Source: Owenia fusiformis (lineage: Eukaryota > Annelida > Polychaeta > Sabellida > Oweniidae). Taken from it: 64,000 nt of DNA. The notes under the pieces were generated by a model. That model ran no database searches. It saw only the letters and a list, made by a program, of their open reading frames with translations, and was not told the origin of the DNA. Made by a program: the position numbers and the translations under genes. The DNA lies in assembly GCA_903813345.2 (NCBI GenBank), contig CAIIXF020000003.1, forward strand, positions 17,000,931-17,064,930, read 5' to 3'. Positions 12,701 through 24,332 of this stretch are shown in pieces. Each line of letters starts with the position of its first letter. Within the stretch, counting starts at the first letter, position 1.

Positions 12701-15700
12701 CCAATTTTATAATGGTTATAATTGAAATTTAAATGTTGTCTTTATTATCCCATCGAACAAAGTTCGGAGGGATATAGGGAACGCCTCCGTCCGTCCGTCC
12801 GTCCGTCCGTCCGTCCGTACGTACGTACGTCCGTCCGTCCGGGCAATAACTCAAATACCGTTGGCCCGATTTTGTTCATATTTTGTACACATATACCCTA
12901 TGGGGGTACAAGTTCTGCTCGAAAGCCGATTGTCAAAATGGCCGCTCATTTCAAAATGGTGGCCATTTTAGTGCCGATTTTACAGTAATTTAGGTGCAAT
13001 ATGTAAAACTGTAATAGCAATATGTTTTAAATATAAAAAAATTATAAAGGACATTAATAATGCTACAAATGTAGATATTAAAGAAGCGCATGGCAGCCAT
13101 CTTGAAACATGGCGGCCTTTACTCGTCATTTTACGATTTTTGCTGTAACTCAAAAAATAGTGGAGCGATTTTGTTTATATTTGGTATGTGAATACTATAA
13201 ACATTGCACACTGTCTAAAGACACTTTAACGTATTTTACTATAACTCGAAAAGTAGTGGAGCGATTTTGTTCATATTTGGTATGTGAACACTATAAGCAT
13301 GGCACACTGTCCTATGACATTTTTGTTAGAAGGCGGCCATTTTGAAATTTTTTTTGAAAAATGGCCGCCATTTTAACGTATTTTACTATAACTCGAAAAG
13401 TAGTGGAGCGTTTATGTTCATATTTGGTATGTGAATACTATAAGCATGGCACACTGTCTATTTCTAATGACACTTTTGGTAGAAGGTGGCCATTTTGAAA
13501 AATGGCCGCCATTTTAACATATTGTACTGTAACTCGAAAAGTAGTGGAGCGATTTTGTTCATATTTGATATGTGAATACTGTAAGCATGGCACATTGTCT
13601 AATAAAACTTTGGGGAGTAGTCGGCCATTTTGAAAAATGGCCACCATTTTTATGTGTGTTATTTTAAAAGTACGTGTGCGATTTTTCAAAAATTTTAGAG
13701 GTGGCTACTTAAAAGCATTTTATTTCTTCTGATGACAACTTGGCTAGTGAGCAACCATTTTGAAAATGGCGGCCTTTCTGGTGTGTTGTTTTATGATATT
13801 TGCTCTACGTTTGTAAAAATGCCAGCCATCTCTGTTCGATGGGATTCGCTACGCTTTGGCGTTGCCGTTGTTCTGGTTTGTATAGTTGATATTCCTAGTT
13901 GATAAATACTGTACTTCTACTTAATTTGGCGGCCGTTTTAATTTGATGGATTCCCCAAATTGTTAAAGTCCACCAAATTAAGTAGCCACAAAATTCAATA
14001 TTTCATATATCAATGGTATTGTAAGTCCGCCAAATTAAGTAGCTGCCAAAGTAAGTAGTGCCAAATTACACAAAAGTAAACATAGATCTTTAATTTATGC
14101 CCACTTTTATTCACTCTCTATGTTATAGTAAATCAATTTCTAAAGAATTTTAAACACACCCGCAGTGTCAAAGTCTATGTCGGTATTTATTTTTACCATA
14201 AGATTAGACATTAAATTATGACTAACAATGTCAAGGCAGATAATGTTGGTGGGAACATATATATGTAATAGGACGCTTATATTCATCAAATTGTATCACT
14301 GTATACATAAATTCAAACCAAAAGCAAAAAAATATTATTTCAACAATAAAATATGCCTGACTTCTGAAAAAGATCATATGATACTAACAGTTCCACTGAA
14401 GATTTGTTTTAAAAAGTTGTTTTCCAATTATATATTGAAATTCTTTTGCAATGTGATGTGTTCCTAGCTTGCGTTTAAGACAGATGTATATCCTATTGCT
14501 AAATTGAGTACCTGCAAATCTAACATTTGAACATTGCAGGTAAGAAGCCAAAGAGAAAGCCCTCACAGCAAAGGTCAACATTTGAGAGGGAGTTAACCAG
14601 CACAAGTGGCAAGGCCCTTAAGCAGATCAGAGCTGGGTATGTATAAGTTTGAATTTTGAGACATTAGAGAGATTTCGCACATAAGTGAAGTACAACTTAT
14701 ACGTATAGTTTAAAGGGTCATGTCGAACTATTATATTTACTAAAATCAATTTTAAATTGTACTTAATGGAACATAACTATTCCCGATACAGAAAAGCTCC
14801 ATCAACCAGAGACTGTGAATGCACTGTCATCTGCACGTGTAGATTATGCACATTATAATTAAATGCTTGCTTCAGTTTCCGAGTAGTTGTAGTGTATTCT
14901 AAACACGATCCTTTAAAGTGAGTCAGGATCCTTTCAAGTGAGTCATTACATAAACAAGTTGATTATTTCAGTTTTCATGATCAGTATAAGTTCAATGAAC
15001 TTACAAAATTGTATATACACGTAGATGATAAACGTATACAGTTGGATCTACGTATAAAGCTTTACCTACATGTGTGTGGAACAATTGACCGCAAGCATTT
15101 TCTAAATTAATCGGCTGAGTAGGAACAGTATCCAATCAAATACTTTAACCATCAATTTGAAACACCAATCAAACCAGTAGGTTCTAGCAATTCCTGGAAA
15201 CGACCCATTCAGTAGCTCAACAAATGACATACAGGGTGTTTCATAACGAGTATCTCCAAAAAGTCAATTTGAGAAGAGATGGGTCTATATGTATGTACTA
15301 TATATGAGCCTATTTTATTCTAGACAAACACATTTGGATCAACTAAACATGCTACAATTCAAGAAAGTACAAATGGCATCCCTTTGACCTTTATTTATTA
15401 CAGTCCGAGATCTTACCTGACGAAATACCCACATTATGAAACACCTTGTATGTCTTCTTATAAGTATAAGTATACGTTATAAGTTGTATTTTACGTATGT
15501 GCGAAATCTCTCTATTAAATCAGCCATTTTTTGACTAATCTGAGAAAAGAAGAGCCATTTAGGTCAATGGATCACCCAAACATGGAAGCTAATGAAATTG
15601 CCCACATATGTATACATATGTCTGACCATTTGTTTGTCCATCTGTGTATTTCACTGCCCATCCATCGATTTTCTGGACAAATAAAAATTGACTTTGTCTG

Positions 15701-16171
15701 AACTAATATTTATAACTACGTTTATGGGGATTCATAACTTAAACTGTAGTAAATTATTACATTGTAGGCCATCACGGTATGAGAAGAAACAAGCGGCATG
15801 AGGTGGTCAGCCACAAAAGGGGGGAAACAGGGGCCCCAAGGGAAAATTTAAATCTAAAAGCAGGTAATTATACATGTAGATCATTTACAAAGACACACAA
15901 TCAACATTGGAGAAGACATAATTTTAGAATAAGATGTCATAACGTAGAGTTCTGTTAGGATTTTTGACACTAGTATCTTACATACATGCATGTACATACA
16001 TACATGTAGTGCATCAGAATTACAACAAAATCCTTTTGGATCACATACACATTACTGTTTTAAATATGTTAAGAGTTTTCATTGTCCTTCATTCTATGTT
16101 ACTGCCATGGTTGTTTTAGAACTTTTTTATATCTTATCAAATATTTCCGTTTCAGATTTAAGAGGAGATGA
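9792..16171 (+). CDS. DDX27: DDX27, C-terminal exons (partial; internal in-frame stop)
   Basis: The 3' seven exons of the nucleolar DEAD-box helicase DDX27 (yeast Drs1 family, large ribosomal subunit maturation): 9792-9944, 10292-10378, 11296-11378, 11821-11941, 14540-14636, 15768-15863, 16156-16171. All junctions are GT-AG and phases agree. Family landmarks in order are YRDRIAQLE, KSEAQ-like MSEAQAT, RTWFQSHRER, FEMTKTQAFQARHAKR, a K-rich segment, SGKALKQIRAGPS and a final KSKSRFKRR. The helicase core is absent. The first visible exon opens with an ordinary acceptor in mid-codon, so upstream exons probably lie left of the window, beyond the inserted UBA2 copy. Oddity: TGA at 15799-15801 stops the frame 25 codons before the natural end, although the frame beyond it still encodes the conserved basic tail across a correct splice. 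The second exon must use the acceptor ending at 10291; the AG at 10281 would give a stop. Confidence 0.85.
12747..13845. mobile_element. Element with ATCCCATCGAACA termini, CCGT microsatellite and tandem core
   Basis: Inverted ends ATCCCATCGAACA (12747-12759) and TGTTCGATGGGAT (13833-13845). Inside are (CCGT)n with CGTA at about 12787-12840, then four or so ~130-150-bp repeats (landmarks ACTATAACTCGAAAAGTAGT, GGTATGTGAA, AAAATGGCCGCCATTTT). It is in a DDX27 intron. Same general design as the element at 6129-7644 but unrelated in sequence. Confidence 0.72.
13911..14069. mobile_element. MITE with CTACTTAATTTGGC motifs, copy 2
   Basis: Starts AATACTGTACTTCTACTTAA and carries several GCCAAATTAAGTAG motifs in the inverse sense, ending near GTAGTGCCAAATTA. 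In a DDX27 intron, directly after the 12747-13845 element. Confidence 0.6.
15230..15450. mobile_element. Short TA-flanked MITE
   Basis: Ends TACAGGGTGTTTCATAA and TTATGAAACACCTTGTA with TA borders, about 221 bp, inside the last long DDX27 intron. The outer TACAGGGTGTT motif is shared with the larger element at 5053-6130, so they may be related Tc1/mariner-type families. Confidence 0.7.
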
Positions 16172-19100
16172 AAGAGCTGAAACAACAGATTTGATGCAAT
16201 ACGCTAAAGAACGCCCTCTAAATTACCATCCCATAAACGGACATTTCTCAATATTAGCTATTCTTGCAATCTTAGATTCAGGGATTCTTTGCTAATAATA
16301 AGCAGATTGCAAAGAAATATTTGACTTATTCAGGCTTTTGTACAAATTAGCCTGGGAAAGGCTCTATTTCAATACTAATGGCACAAATGGAAATATCCTG
16401 GCCTTTGTGCCAATTTTCTGAATAAACTAATTTTTAAAGACAAGAATGCATGAAATTACAGTGCAACACTCATTATTTTAATGTCATTACAGAACCCTGT
16501 GCCATATGACATTATAGCAAAAAATATAAATCATTTAAAACGTGAATTTCGTGTATTCATTGATGTTCTTGTAATAAAGTAAAGGTAAAATATTTACTTC
16601 TTCGTCTTATGTTTTTATGTATAACTCTCATAAATAAATTTGGATTGTAAATCTCAGACACATACATAAATACTGGTGATAAGGGTACTTATAAAATACA
16701 GAGCATATTATAAATGTTACAATGTTTAGTTTGGTGTCTCAAGTATTTCTGCTTTAAAAGGCCTGAAAGAGTTTGTACATTAATTGTGATGTTAAAGTCC
16801 ACCAGTAAATCTAACTCAACCCCTATAAAATATTTGGCAACTAAAGTCACTTTTTTACCCCTTGGTCGCCTGATCAGTTAGTCAGAAATCTGACTTTTTG
16901 TAATTGAGAAATAAAATAAGATTCAATCATCAGCATGATTTTAACCTGGTATCATATGGTCACTTGACTCACTTCCGGTTACCGAGCGAATGAAGGGGGT
17001 TATATAGACCCTAGCTGACATTACTTCAGTGGGCTACAAAGAAAAGAGACACTGAGATCAACTTTCTATGGAGTATTCTTACTGCAATATTCCCTGTCAT
17101 GCCTATTTTTAAAAGGTTTAATAGTTCATGATAATCATTTGATTTATATAGTTATTTGGCATTAATTTTGAACAGTAAATCAGCATGTGATTGTTTATGT
17201 ATTTGATTAATTGCCAAGTACTTTGTAATACTTTATTTTTCAATTTATGTTTAGAGATTTCTAGACATCCAATTCAGAATTAGAACATATTTCAATGATG
17301 TGAATTTTACTAACCAGATAATCTAATGTAATTCTCATTGAAAAATACAAAGTCTATATAATATGAGACCAGTTTACATTCATTGGAGTTATTAATGAAG
17401 TATAGGCTGGTATTATCTCTAAAAATGAAAAATCGAGGTTATCATCTCTAGTTTATTATGATTTTATTAGAAATATTACTTTTTTACTCAGATTGAGGGG
17501 ACACTCACCTCTTTTGTAAAATAACCATCAAATCACCAATCAGTGTCATAAAGTGGTAACATTTTCAGACGCCGATTTTTGTGACATGCCTGGACCTCAA
17601 AAGACACTTTTTACAATAAACTTACTAACTGTTGACATTTTTCAAGTCAAATGCCTATATTTTCTGTTTTCCATAAAAACGTTTTCTTGAGGAAGATCCA
17701 ACCATTTTTAAGATATTGCTTAATAACAATAGCCACAAATGTGCAGTTATGCGTCGATACAGAAAACTGAGAGTCCGGATGTGGAGGATCTGCATATTCA
17801 TCTTGGTCCATGAGGTTCCTCCATGGACAATGATTTTTCCCATCATTATCTCGGAAGCCCGCTCGGAAGTAGGACCATGTATTGCACATAAAGATTTCGT
17901 AGCCAACTGCATACAGCACGGGGCATGCAATTTATACAGAGATTAAGAAAAACACAAGTGGCGAGGTGCAGATTTTGATTCATCATGCATATTTAATATA
18001 TTTAAGCTCTCTAAATCTCAACACGCCGTGCTTGTAAGTATGAACTCGATCGTGTCTTGTTTCTAGTAATCTACATCTACTGCTTGATAATTTATATACC
18101 CCTTGATTTAACTTTTTATGTAAATTAATGATACAAGGTTACAGGGTCAGGCGATAAAGTTAGCGTCATCTTGGTGAAGAAGGTATGAGTGCGTTGTGAG
18201 CGACACCGCAACCGCACCGCAATCAGTTTTAGATTTGATGTCTACACGCCTTGATGGATCGGGAGGTAAGGCGATTGATTCTACAATATTGCATGAATAT
18301 TGTAAACATATGGACATTTAATGATTATACTTAATCATCTGTTTATTTGATTGTAGTTGTAAATGAAAATGTTCAACGCTCGTAGAATTCTCTTGATGGC
18401 ATGCCATAGAAAACTGGCGTCGTTGATCACAAATGGAATTACGTTCGCCAGTAAACTGACATGCTGGATACGTAAGAGGTATCATGAAAAAATGCATTCA
18501 CTTGCAACTGGTTTGTTACCTTAGCTACTATCATTCATCTTCGACTCCAAAGGCCATTATAGCAACTGGAACATTGTGATTCAAGATGATTATTATCAGC
18601 ATACAGGTCAATAGAAAGAGGGCTATAGTATAGTGGTCTTGGTTTACATCTAAGAATGGTTTAAAGTATGTAGAAGAGTTTTTGGAATAAATCGATTCAA
18701 TTTTGTGACATTTTGAGCTATGTAAATCTATTTTGACTTTTATTTAATATTGGTTGACAGATTCAGGATATTTGAGGGAAGAGACCTTTTGGTTATTCCA
18801 CATATTCATAATCATTTTCAAAATATTAGTGGTATTTTTGTATGTTTATGAGTGTTCAGAACAAGTGTCAGATCTAACTCATCTTGAAAGATGGTATCAT
18901 TTAAAATAATACTTTGTATGCCTGTGCTCAAATATAATCCAATTTAGTTCCAAATGGAAAAGAAATTAACAGATTAAACCTCCCTTATTACCTTTCTCTA
19001 AAAGCCCTTAGCCAAATTAGTTGTTTGATTTATTTGTAGAAACGTTATTGATGTACTTATATTTATTTATATATATGCATGACAAAAAAGAGAAACAAAA

Positions 19101-19540
19101 AAGAGAACAAGGCCTTCGAAGCGCTTCTTTTATTTTAAAAAGGTGATCCAAGTTAAAACAAAATGCTCTACTTAATCCATTGAGAAAAAATGTCTTCTTA
19201 ATTCAAAAAAATATTGAGGATTCAATTTGTTTTCTTATATGCACCCATAATACTGAAAATAAACTTGGGTACGATTTGTCTTTGGTACCAGTTGCCTTGG
19301 GTACAAGTTGTCCTGGGTACAATTTGTCTTGGGTACGAGTTGACTAGGAAGCATCATTAACTTGTATAGTATCTACATGCCTGCGACCTATCTTATACAA
19401 TAACACATTATCTGTAGAATATGTTGTGCTGAGCCTCAAATGCGAGTACCCATGTTTAATTCCTTTAGGATAGTTCACTTATTCTAATCGGCTACTCGGC
19501 GTAGTATCCGCCTTTTTATTTACACATACAGGAGACCTCT
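16172..19540. other. Intergenic region between DDX27 and the CARD-NHL gene
   Basis: No gene I can name. A 90-codon open frame on the minus strand at 17919-17647 (with FRAGFRDNDGKNHCPWRN) is unassigned. A possible 5' UTR exon for the downstream gene ends at a GTAAGG donor at 18266, which could splice to the acceptor near 19785. Neither has further support. Confidence 0.4.
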
Positions 19541-19670
19541 GTAAGTGGAACAGTGTTTCTAAAGTCCCATGGCCTATCTATTGGCCTCTACTCCATGTTA
19601 ATGAAGCTCTGTAAGTGGAACACCTCCCAAGTGGAACACTTCCACTTGCACAGGTTTTACTGTAAATGTA
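19540..19670. repeat. AAGTGGAACACC repeat family, copy 1
   Basis: Several TAAGTGGAACA and CAAGTGGAACAC motifs ending in GGTTTTACTGTA, just upstream of the CARD-NHL frame. Relatives are at 36419-36575 and 43858-44050. These look like a degenerate MITE family and could affect the CARD-NHL promoter. Confidence 0.55.
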
Positions 19671-19820
19671 AACATGTACCTGGTGTATAGGTTCTGCGTC
19701 TATGTATCACCAGCATCTGGGACAGCGAATCGCCCTTTGCAAAATGTAAAGTCTAGTTCTAAACAATTTCAAAATGTTTTTCAGGTGGTGACCATTCAGA
19801 GAAAAAGTCGAGATAATAAA

Positions 19821-22004
19821 ATGTCTCATTCCCCTCTATCCACGGCACACAAAGATGCGCTCAGATCATGTCGCGTTCTCTTTGAGGACAGTCTTAACGT
19901 TGATGATATATTAGCACAATGCCTCCAAGACGATGTCATATCTATTAGAATGAAGGCCAGGATTGAGGCGAAACAAACTCCACATGAAAAATGTAGTGCT
20001 TTTCTTGATATTCTACAGACACGTGGAAGACAAGCGTTCGATGACTTTATTGTGGCTCTTAAAGTGGACTATGGGTTTCTTGCGCGTTCCCTTGAAAAAG
20101 AACTACGTATAAAAGCGTTATCACTTGTAAATGCTGGTCTTGTTTCCGCCAATGAGATAATTGTAGCTGATGAAAAATTGGATTATAAAGAAAGTGACAA
20201 AGCTAAAGCTTCAATAAGAACCATTCAGGCACTAATAACTCAACTCAAAACCACAGTTGGAATTCCAAAGTCAATAGCCCCACGAGTATCCAGGTCAAAT
20301 ACTACAGATGCATTTACATCTCCGTTGTCTGAAGCCCATAAAGCAACGCTCAGATCCCAACGCGTTTTGCTTCAGGAGAGTTTAGACGTGCAGCATATAT
20401 TACCTAGGTGTATCCAAGAGAGAGTATTATCCCAAGAAATGAAAGAAACAGTTTTAAGTCATTCGACCCGTCACCAGAGATGTAGTGCGTTTTTAGATAT
20501 TCTAGAAACACGTGGAAAACAAGACTTTGACAGTTTCGTATCCTCCCTTCATGACGACTACCTGTATTTGGAGCTTCCTATAAAAAGAGAGTTGCGTCTA
20601 CAGGCACTTAAACTTGCCACTGATGCTCTCGCAAACGCCAATGACATTTTCGATCGTGAAGTCCAATCTGATGAGCAACAATCAACCAAACTGGCGTTAG
20701 AGAGCATAGAAAGTCTTATATCCCAACTGAAAGTAACCATTGGCATCGAAGAGGAGTTTGTTGATTCTACAGCATCTGTTTCATCAGAACCATCCCCCAT
20801 GATGGTCACTTCCTCGGTATCTGTCAAATCCATTGTGTCCAAGATGTCCACTTTGGAAAGTCCATCAATGAATCTGACGCCGTCTCAAGTACCACACGCA
20901 GCAAGATCCTTGATCAGTGTAACAAAGCCGGAATCTTATATTGTCAAACAAACGCCTCTTAAGCCTACGCTCGATGTTCCTCTTACCCTCAATCAACCCC
21001 CCTTGTCCAGAGATCCACAAACACAGCCGTTAACGACAGAACCTCCTGATAATGTTAGAGCACAACTGCCACCTAGTAGTGATTCTCCCTCAGCCTCCCA
21101 GATCCCTCCTACAACAGGCCCGTCGTCGGTCGTTAAATCTCAACTCACACTGCAGCAACCTTCTACTAGTCATGAATCAACCCCCTCAACCAGTCTGGTA
21201 AAACAACTTAAAACACTTAATCTGTCGTCTGGTCATCTTAGTCTTACATTAACTCGTAAGATCGAGCTACCCGCTGAATGTTTCGGTCTTTGTAGTAGTC
21301 CTATGGGAGACATCATAGCATCAATATATCAGCATGGTATATTTGTGTACAACAAGGATTATACGTTCAAGTTAACGTTTGCATTAGAAGATCAATCTGA
21401 TGTAGTCTGTCTCCCCACTGACGAGATAGTGGTGTGTTCATGGAGGAATAACTGGGTGAAGGTGTTCGACATGGAGGGGAATTACAAGCGACAGATATGT
21501 AAATATGTTAATAAACCATATGGACTCGCATTCCACCCACAATTAGGTATTGTAGTTATTGGTAGGGACCCAATGTGTCTCAACATATGCTCTATCAGTG
21601 GTCAGGTACTCAGAACCATCACAAATGCATCATTCAATAATCTCTATAGAGTTGCCATCAGTCCATACAATAAAACATTGTTGGTGACTGACTACAAAAC
21701 CAGCACTCTTCACTGTCTGGACTGGGAGGGAAATAATGTATTTGCATACAAAGGTGATGGTGATGATGGACTTGATGAACCAGATGGTATTTGTTGCACT
21801 GATAAACATTTACTATTAGTGGACAGTTGTAACCACAGGGTGTTTTTATTATCTCATGATGGGGACCTGCTGAAGAATCTCCTCACTAAGGAGGATGGTC
21901 TGGAGTTCCCTCATGAGGTGATGGTAGATAGTAGTGGGAACATAGTAGTGGGAGAGAGCAGTTCAGGTCCCAATTATCTGTATGTGTTCAAAATAGATGA
22001 CTAG
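19821..22004 (+). CDS. Tandem CARD - linker - NHL beta-propeller protein (727 aa)
   Basis: A single long open frame. I prefer the ATG at 19821 because the conserved part begins there and a good acceptor (tttttcag) lies at about 19785. The in-frame ATG at 19674 would add 49 residues of no clear character. Residues ~8-95 and ~172-260 are two CARDs of the caspase-2/RAIDD style, with FLDILQTRGRQAFDDF and FLDILETRGKQDFDSF at the matching position. Each CARD is followed by a helical extension ending in KTTVGI or KVTIGI, so the whole ~140-residue unit is duplicated. Residues ~311-477 are Ser/Thr/Pro-rich and probably disordered. Residues ~478-727 form about six NHL-like blades (KPYGLAFHP, YRVAISP, DEPDGICC, FPHEVMVDSSGNIVV), as at the C-terminus of TRIM-NHL proteins. 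There is no RING, B-box, protease or NTPase motif. Likely a cytosolic adaptor that oligomerises through its CARDs and recognises a ligand with its propeller; the function is inferred. The CARD and NHL calls are strong. Confidence 0.88.
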   Translation: MSHSPLSTAHKDALRSCRVLFEDSLNVDDILAQCLQDDVISIRMKARIEAKQTPHEKCSAFLDILQTRGRQAFDDFIVALKVDYGFLARSLEKELRIKALSLVNAGLVSANEIIVADEKLDYKESDKAKASIRTIQALITQLKTTVGIPKSIAPRVSRSNTTDAFTSPLSEAHKATLRSQRVLLQESLDVQHILPRCIQERVLSQEMKETVLSHSTRHQRCSAFLDILETRGKQDFDSFVSSLHDDYLYLELPIKRELRLQALKLATDALANANDIFDREVQSDEQQSTKLALESIESLISQLKVTIGIEEEFVDSTASVSSEPSPMMVTSSVSVKSIVSKMSTLESPSMNLTPSQVPHAARSLISVTKPESYIVKQTPLKPTLDVPLTLNQPPLSRDPQTQPLTTEPPDNVRAQLPPSSDSPSASQIPPTTGPSSVVKSQLTLQQPSTSHESTPSTSLVKQLKTLNLSSGHLSLTLTRKIELPAECFGLCSSPMGDIIASIYQHGIFVYNKDYTFKLTFALEDQSDVVCLPTDEIVVCSWRNNWVKVFDMEGNYKRQICKYVNKPYGLAFHPQLGIVVIGRDPMCLNICSISGQVLRTITNASFNNLYRVAISPYNKTLLVTDYKTSTLHCLDWEGNNVFAYKGDGDDGLDEPDGICCTDKHLLLVDSCNHRVFLLSHDGDLLKNLLTKEDGLEFPHEVMVDSSGNIVVGESSSGPNYLYVFKIDD

Positions 22005-24332
22005 TTATATGAATCATAGAAAAGTCATAAATAAGTAAAATCAACCCCCTAGTGAATTATGAATGTATTGGTCACCTATTAAACTGGTATGTGACAGGGT
22101 TACTTCCAATCATTACAAGTTCCATCTGATGACATTGCATTGCATTTCAACATGGCATTGCTAAAGTGATATTGTAGTTGATTATAGTTTGTTTAGTTCC
22201 TAGAAGTCCTTCAAATACAAATGCGAATGATAGTTTTATGTTTCTTATTGGACTGTATCAGTATGTTTATCTAAATCGCTTGCTTAAAAAAATGCTCCGG
22301 TAACTTTAAAATTGGTAGGTAAGAGTCAATTGTTTTATTTATCTCCTGAGCATATCTTTAATGCACATCGTTCATGTAATAGTGCACATATTTGTATTCC
22401 ATACCATCTGAGGATCTATATAATATGAGGGTGAAGATCTCACAAACTTAACTACCTTTTAAGACAAAGAAAATATGTACCTAAAGTACGTTTTGGAATT
22501 TTGGAACTTAATGAGATATAATGTACATACGGACCCCAGGGCCCTCAATAGGAGTGGAATACATTTGTTATGTACAGTCGGTTTTGGATACATAGTTTAC
22601 CGCGGGATATACAGTATGCGTATCAAGTTCACATATCTCCCTTTGGATAAACTCTGTATCCAAAACCTCCAAGTACATAACCATTATGTATATATGGCTA
22701 ATTAATGAGATACATTTTAAAGTGAGGTGGCAATATTGTTTTGCAAAATGAACATCCCTGTAAAAATGTATATTTTGAAATCCATTTTCTATAACCACTG
22801 GTACAGGAAAGTAATGTTACTGTAAAAACATGAGCTTGCAAAGGACATTGGTCAACAAAAATCCAATAATATCACCTGTATTTGTAAAAATTATATATAG
22901 ACTACAGACGTTATCAATTATAAGACATACAACAGTAGCACTAGTACTGTTATACATGAAACCATGTACTGTACTGAACATATGCCATTATGATTAAATC
23001 CTGTAAAATCAAAATTGGCACCACTGTTTTTGGTTATTCCATACATTAAAGGCTGTGATATCAGCATCAAGCTGGGTATTCCAAGCACATGAAGATTTAT
23101 AGGCTTTAAGGGATATCACCTTGATTTTTACTTTTTAAAAGGATCTCTACCCTTTAAGTATATTCATCTTAAACTCAAATTTCATATTCATTTTAGGTTT
23201 AATCAGGGAGATATCTTCAATCCAATATAATTTCTCTTGATATCATGTATATGCTCGAATTGATAAAAATAATATCATTCAAAATCATAAGATATCTAAG
23301 TATCATATATGAGCGATATCCCACGCTCCCGGGAATTTTCAAAGAATTTGTTTTCATTCAGTGTAAATAATTTAGTTAAGTGTAAGTCAAAATGGCAGAC
23401 GAACCGAGTAGATTCAATGTATTTCAATGTTAACCTATGACTTAATAATATTAGGGATGTTTAGCTAGACAGTGATATAATAAAACAAATATTTCACTCT
23501 ATTTTCGGTGAATAGCTGTAGCACTTTCACAAGGTGATATTCCACTTGCCCTTCGGGCTTCGTGGAATATCACTTGTGAAAGATGTACAGGTATTCACCT
23601 CAATAGAGTGAAATATTTGTTCAATATCAATTTTTGTAAAAACACATACTTTAGAAAGTAATATAAAATATATATTTATTCTGTATTTCTCTCAGTCTGT
23701 CTTCATTATGCGTACAAGATTTATCATGATTAGTACACAATTTCTTCAAATAACAAATGAATCTAATTGAACAGAATAAACATGTCATTTTGTTAATGTC
23801 ATCAGAAACGTTTTGTTTAAATTGCACTGCGAGTACAAATATGGTACAGTTAAACCTAGGCCTGTGAGAGATAAGATCCGTCTTCAGTGAATGCACTTCA
23901 CACAATAGAAACTGATTGAACAGAATAAACAGAATTATAAATGTTATAAATGTTATCAGAAATACGTTTTAAGTTGCACTGAAAGTACTATAATTTAATA
24001 TGGTCCTGGTACAGTAAAACCTGTGAAAGTTTTATATAATGTCAATAGTGAATGTGATTTTTTGTAGGTTTTACTGTACTTATCCAGGGACATTGTCTCT
24101 TCTGTTAAATGCTCCATACTAATCATATTCAGCTCTTTTTTCAATAAGCAAATCTACTTCCAGGCAAAAACGATTCATGTTTGTAATGAAGAAACCAGTT
24201 GTTGGTGTCATTAAAACGTTGATTTCTGGGGCATGTTATCAAACTAATTCTTTACTTTAGTGAAGGAAGAAAAGGCAAAGGGATAGTCATAGCATAAAAA
24301 GAATACCATGGAATAATCTGATAATTAGATAA
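22005..24332. other. 3' flank of the CARD-NHL gene, non-coding
   Basis: Contains an ATTAAA poly(A)-like signal near 22078, the small MITE at 22568-22680, and AT-rich sequence with a GATATC-rich foldback-like stretch around 23100-23620. No supported gene. Confidence 0.5.
22568..22680. mobile_element. Small foldback MITE, copy 1
   Basis: TTATGTAC...GGTTTTGGATAC pairs with GTATCCAAAACC...GTACATAA, giving a ~113-bp hairpin-forming element downstream of the CARD-NHL gene. A relative is at 61571-61700. Confidence 0.65.

Noticed and set aside
12722-12988. Open frame with RPSVRPSV repeat
   Set aside because: Translation of a CCGT microsatellite in an intronic element.
15799-15801. DDX27 TGA read as selenocysteine
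   Set aside because: DDX27 is not a selenoprotein and related proteins do not use Cys or Sec there; a nonsense change or sequence error is simpler.
20558-20851. 97-codon minus-strand frame opposite the CARD-NHL gene
   Set aside because: Shadow of the strong coding frame on the plus strand.
23100-23620. GATATC-rich stretch and the self-complementary sequence near 23520-23590
   Set aside because: Inverted similarity is patchy and no clear element ends or target duplication could be found.
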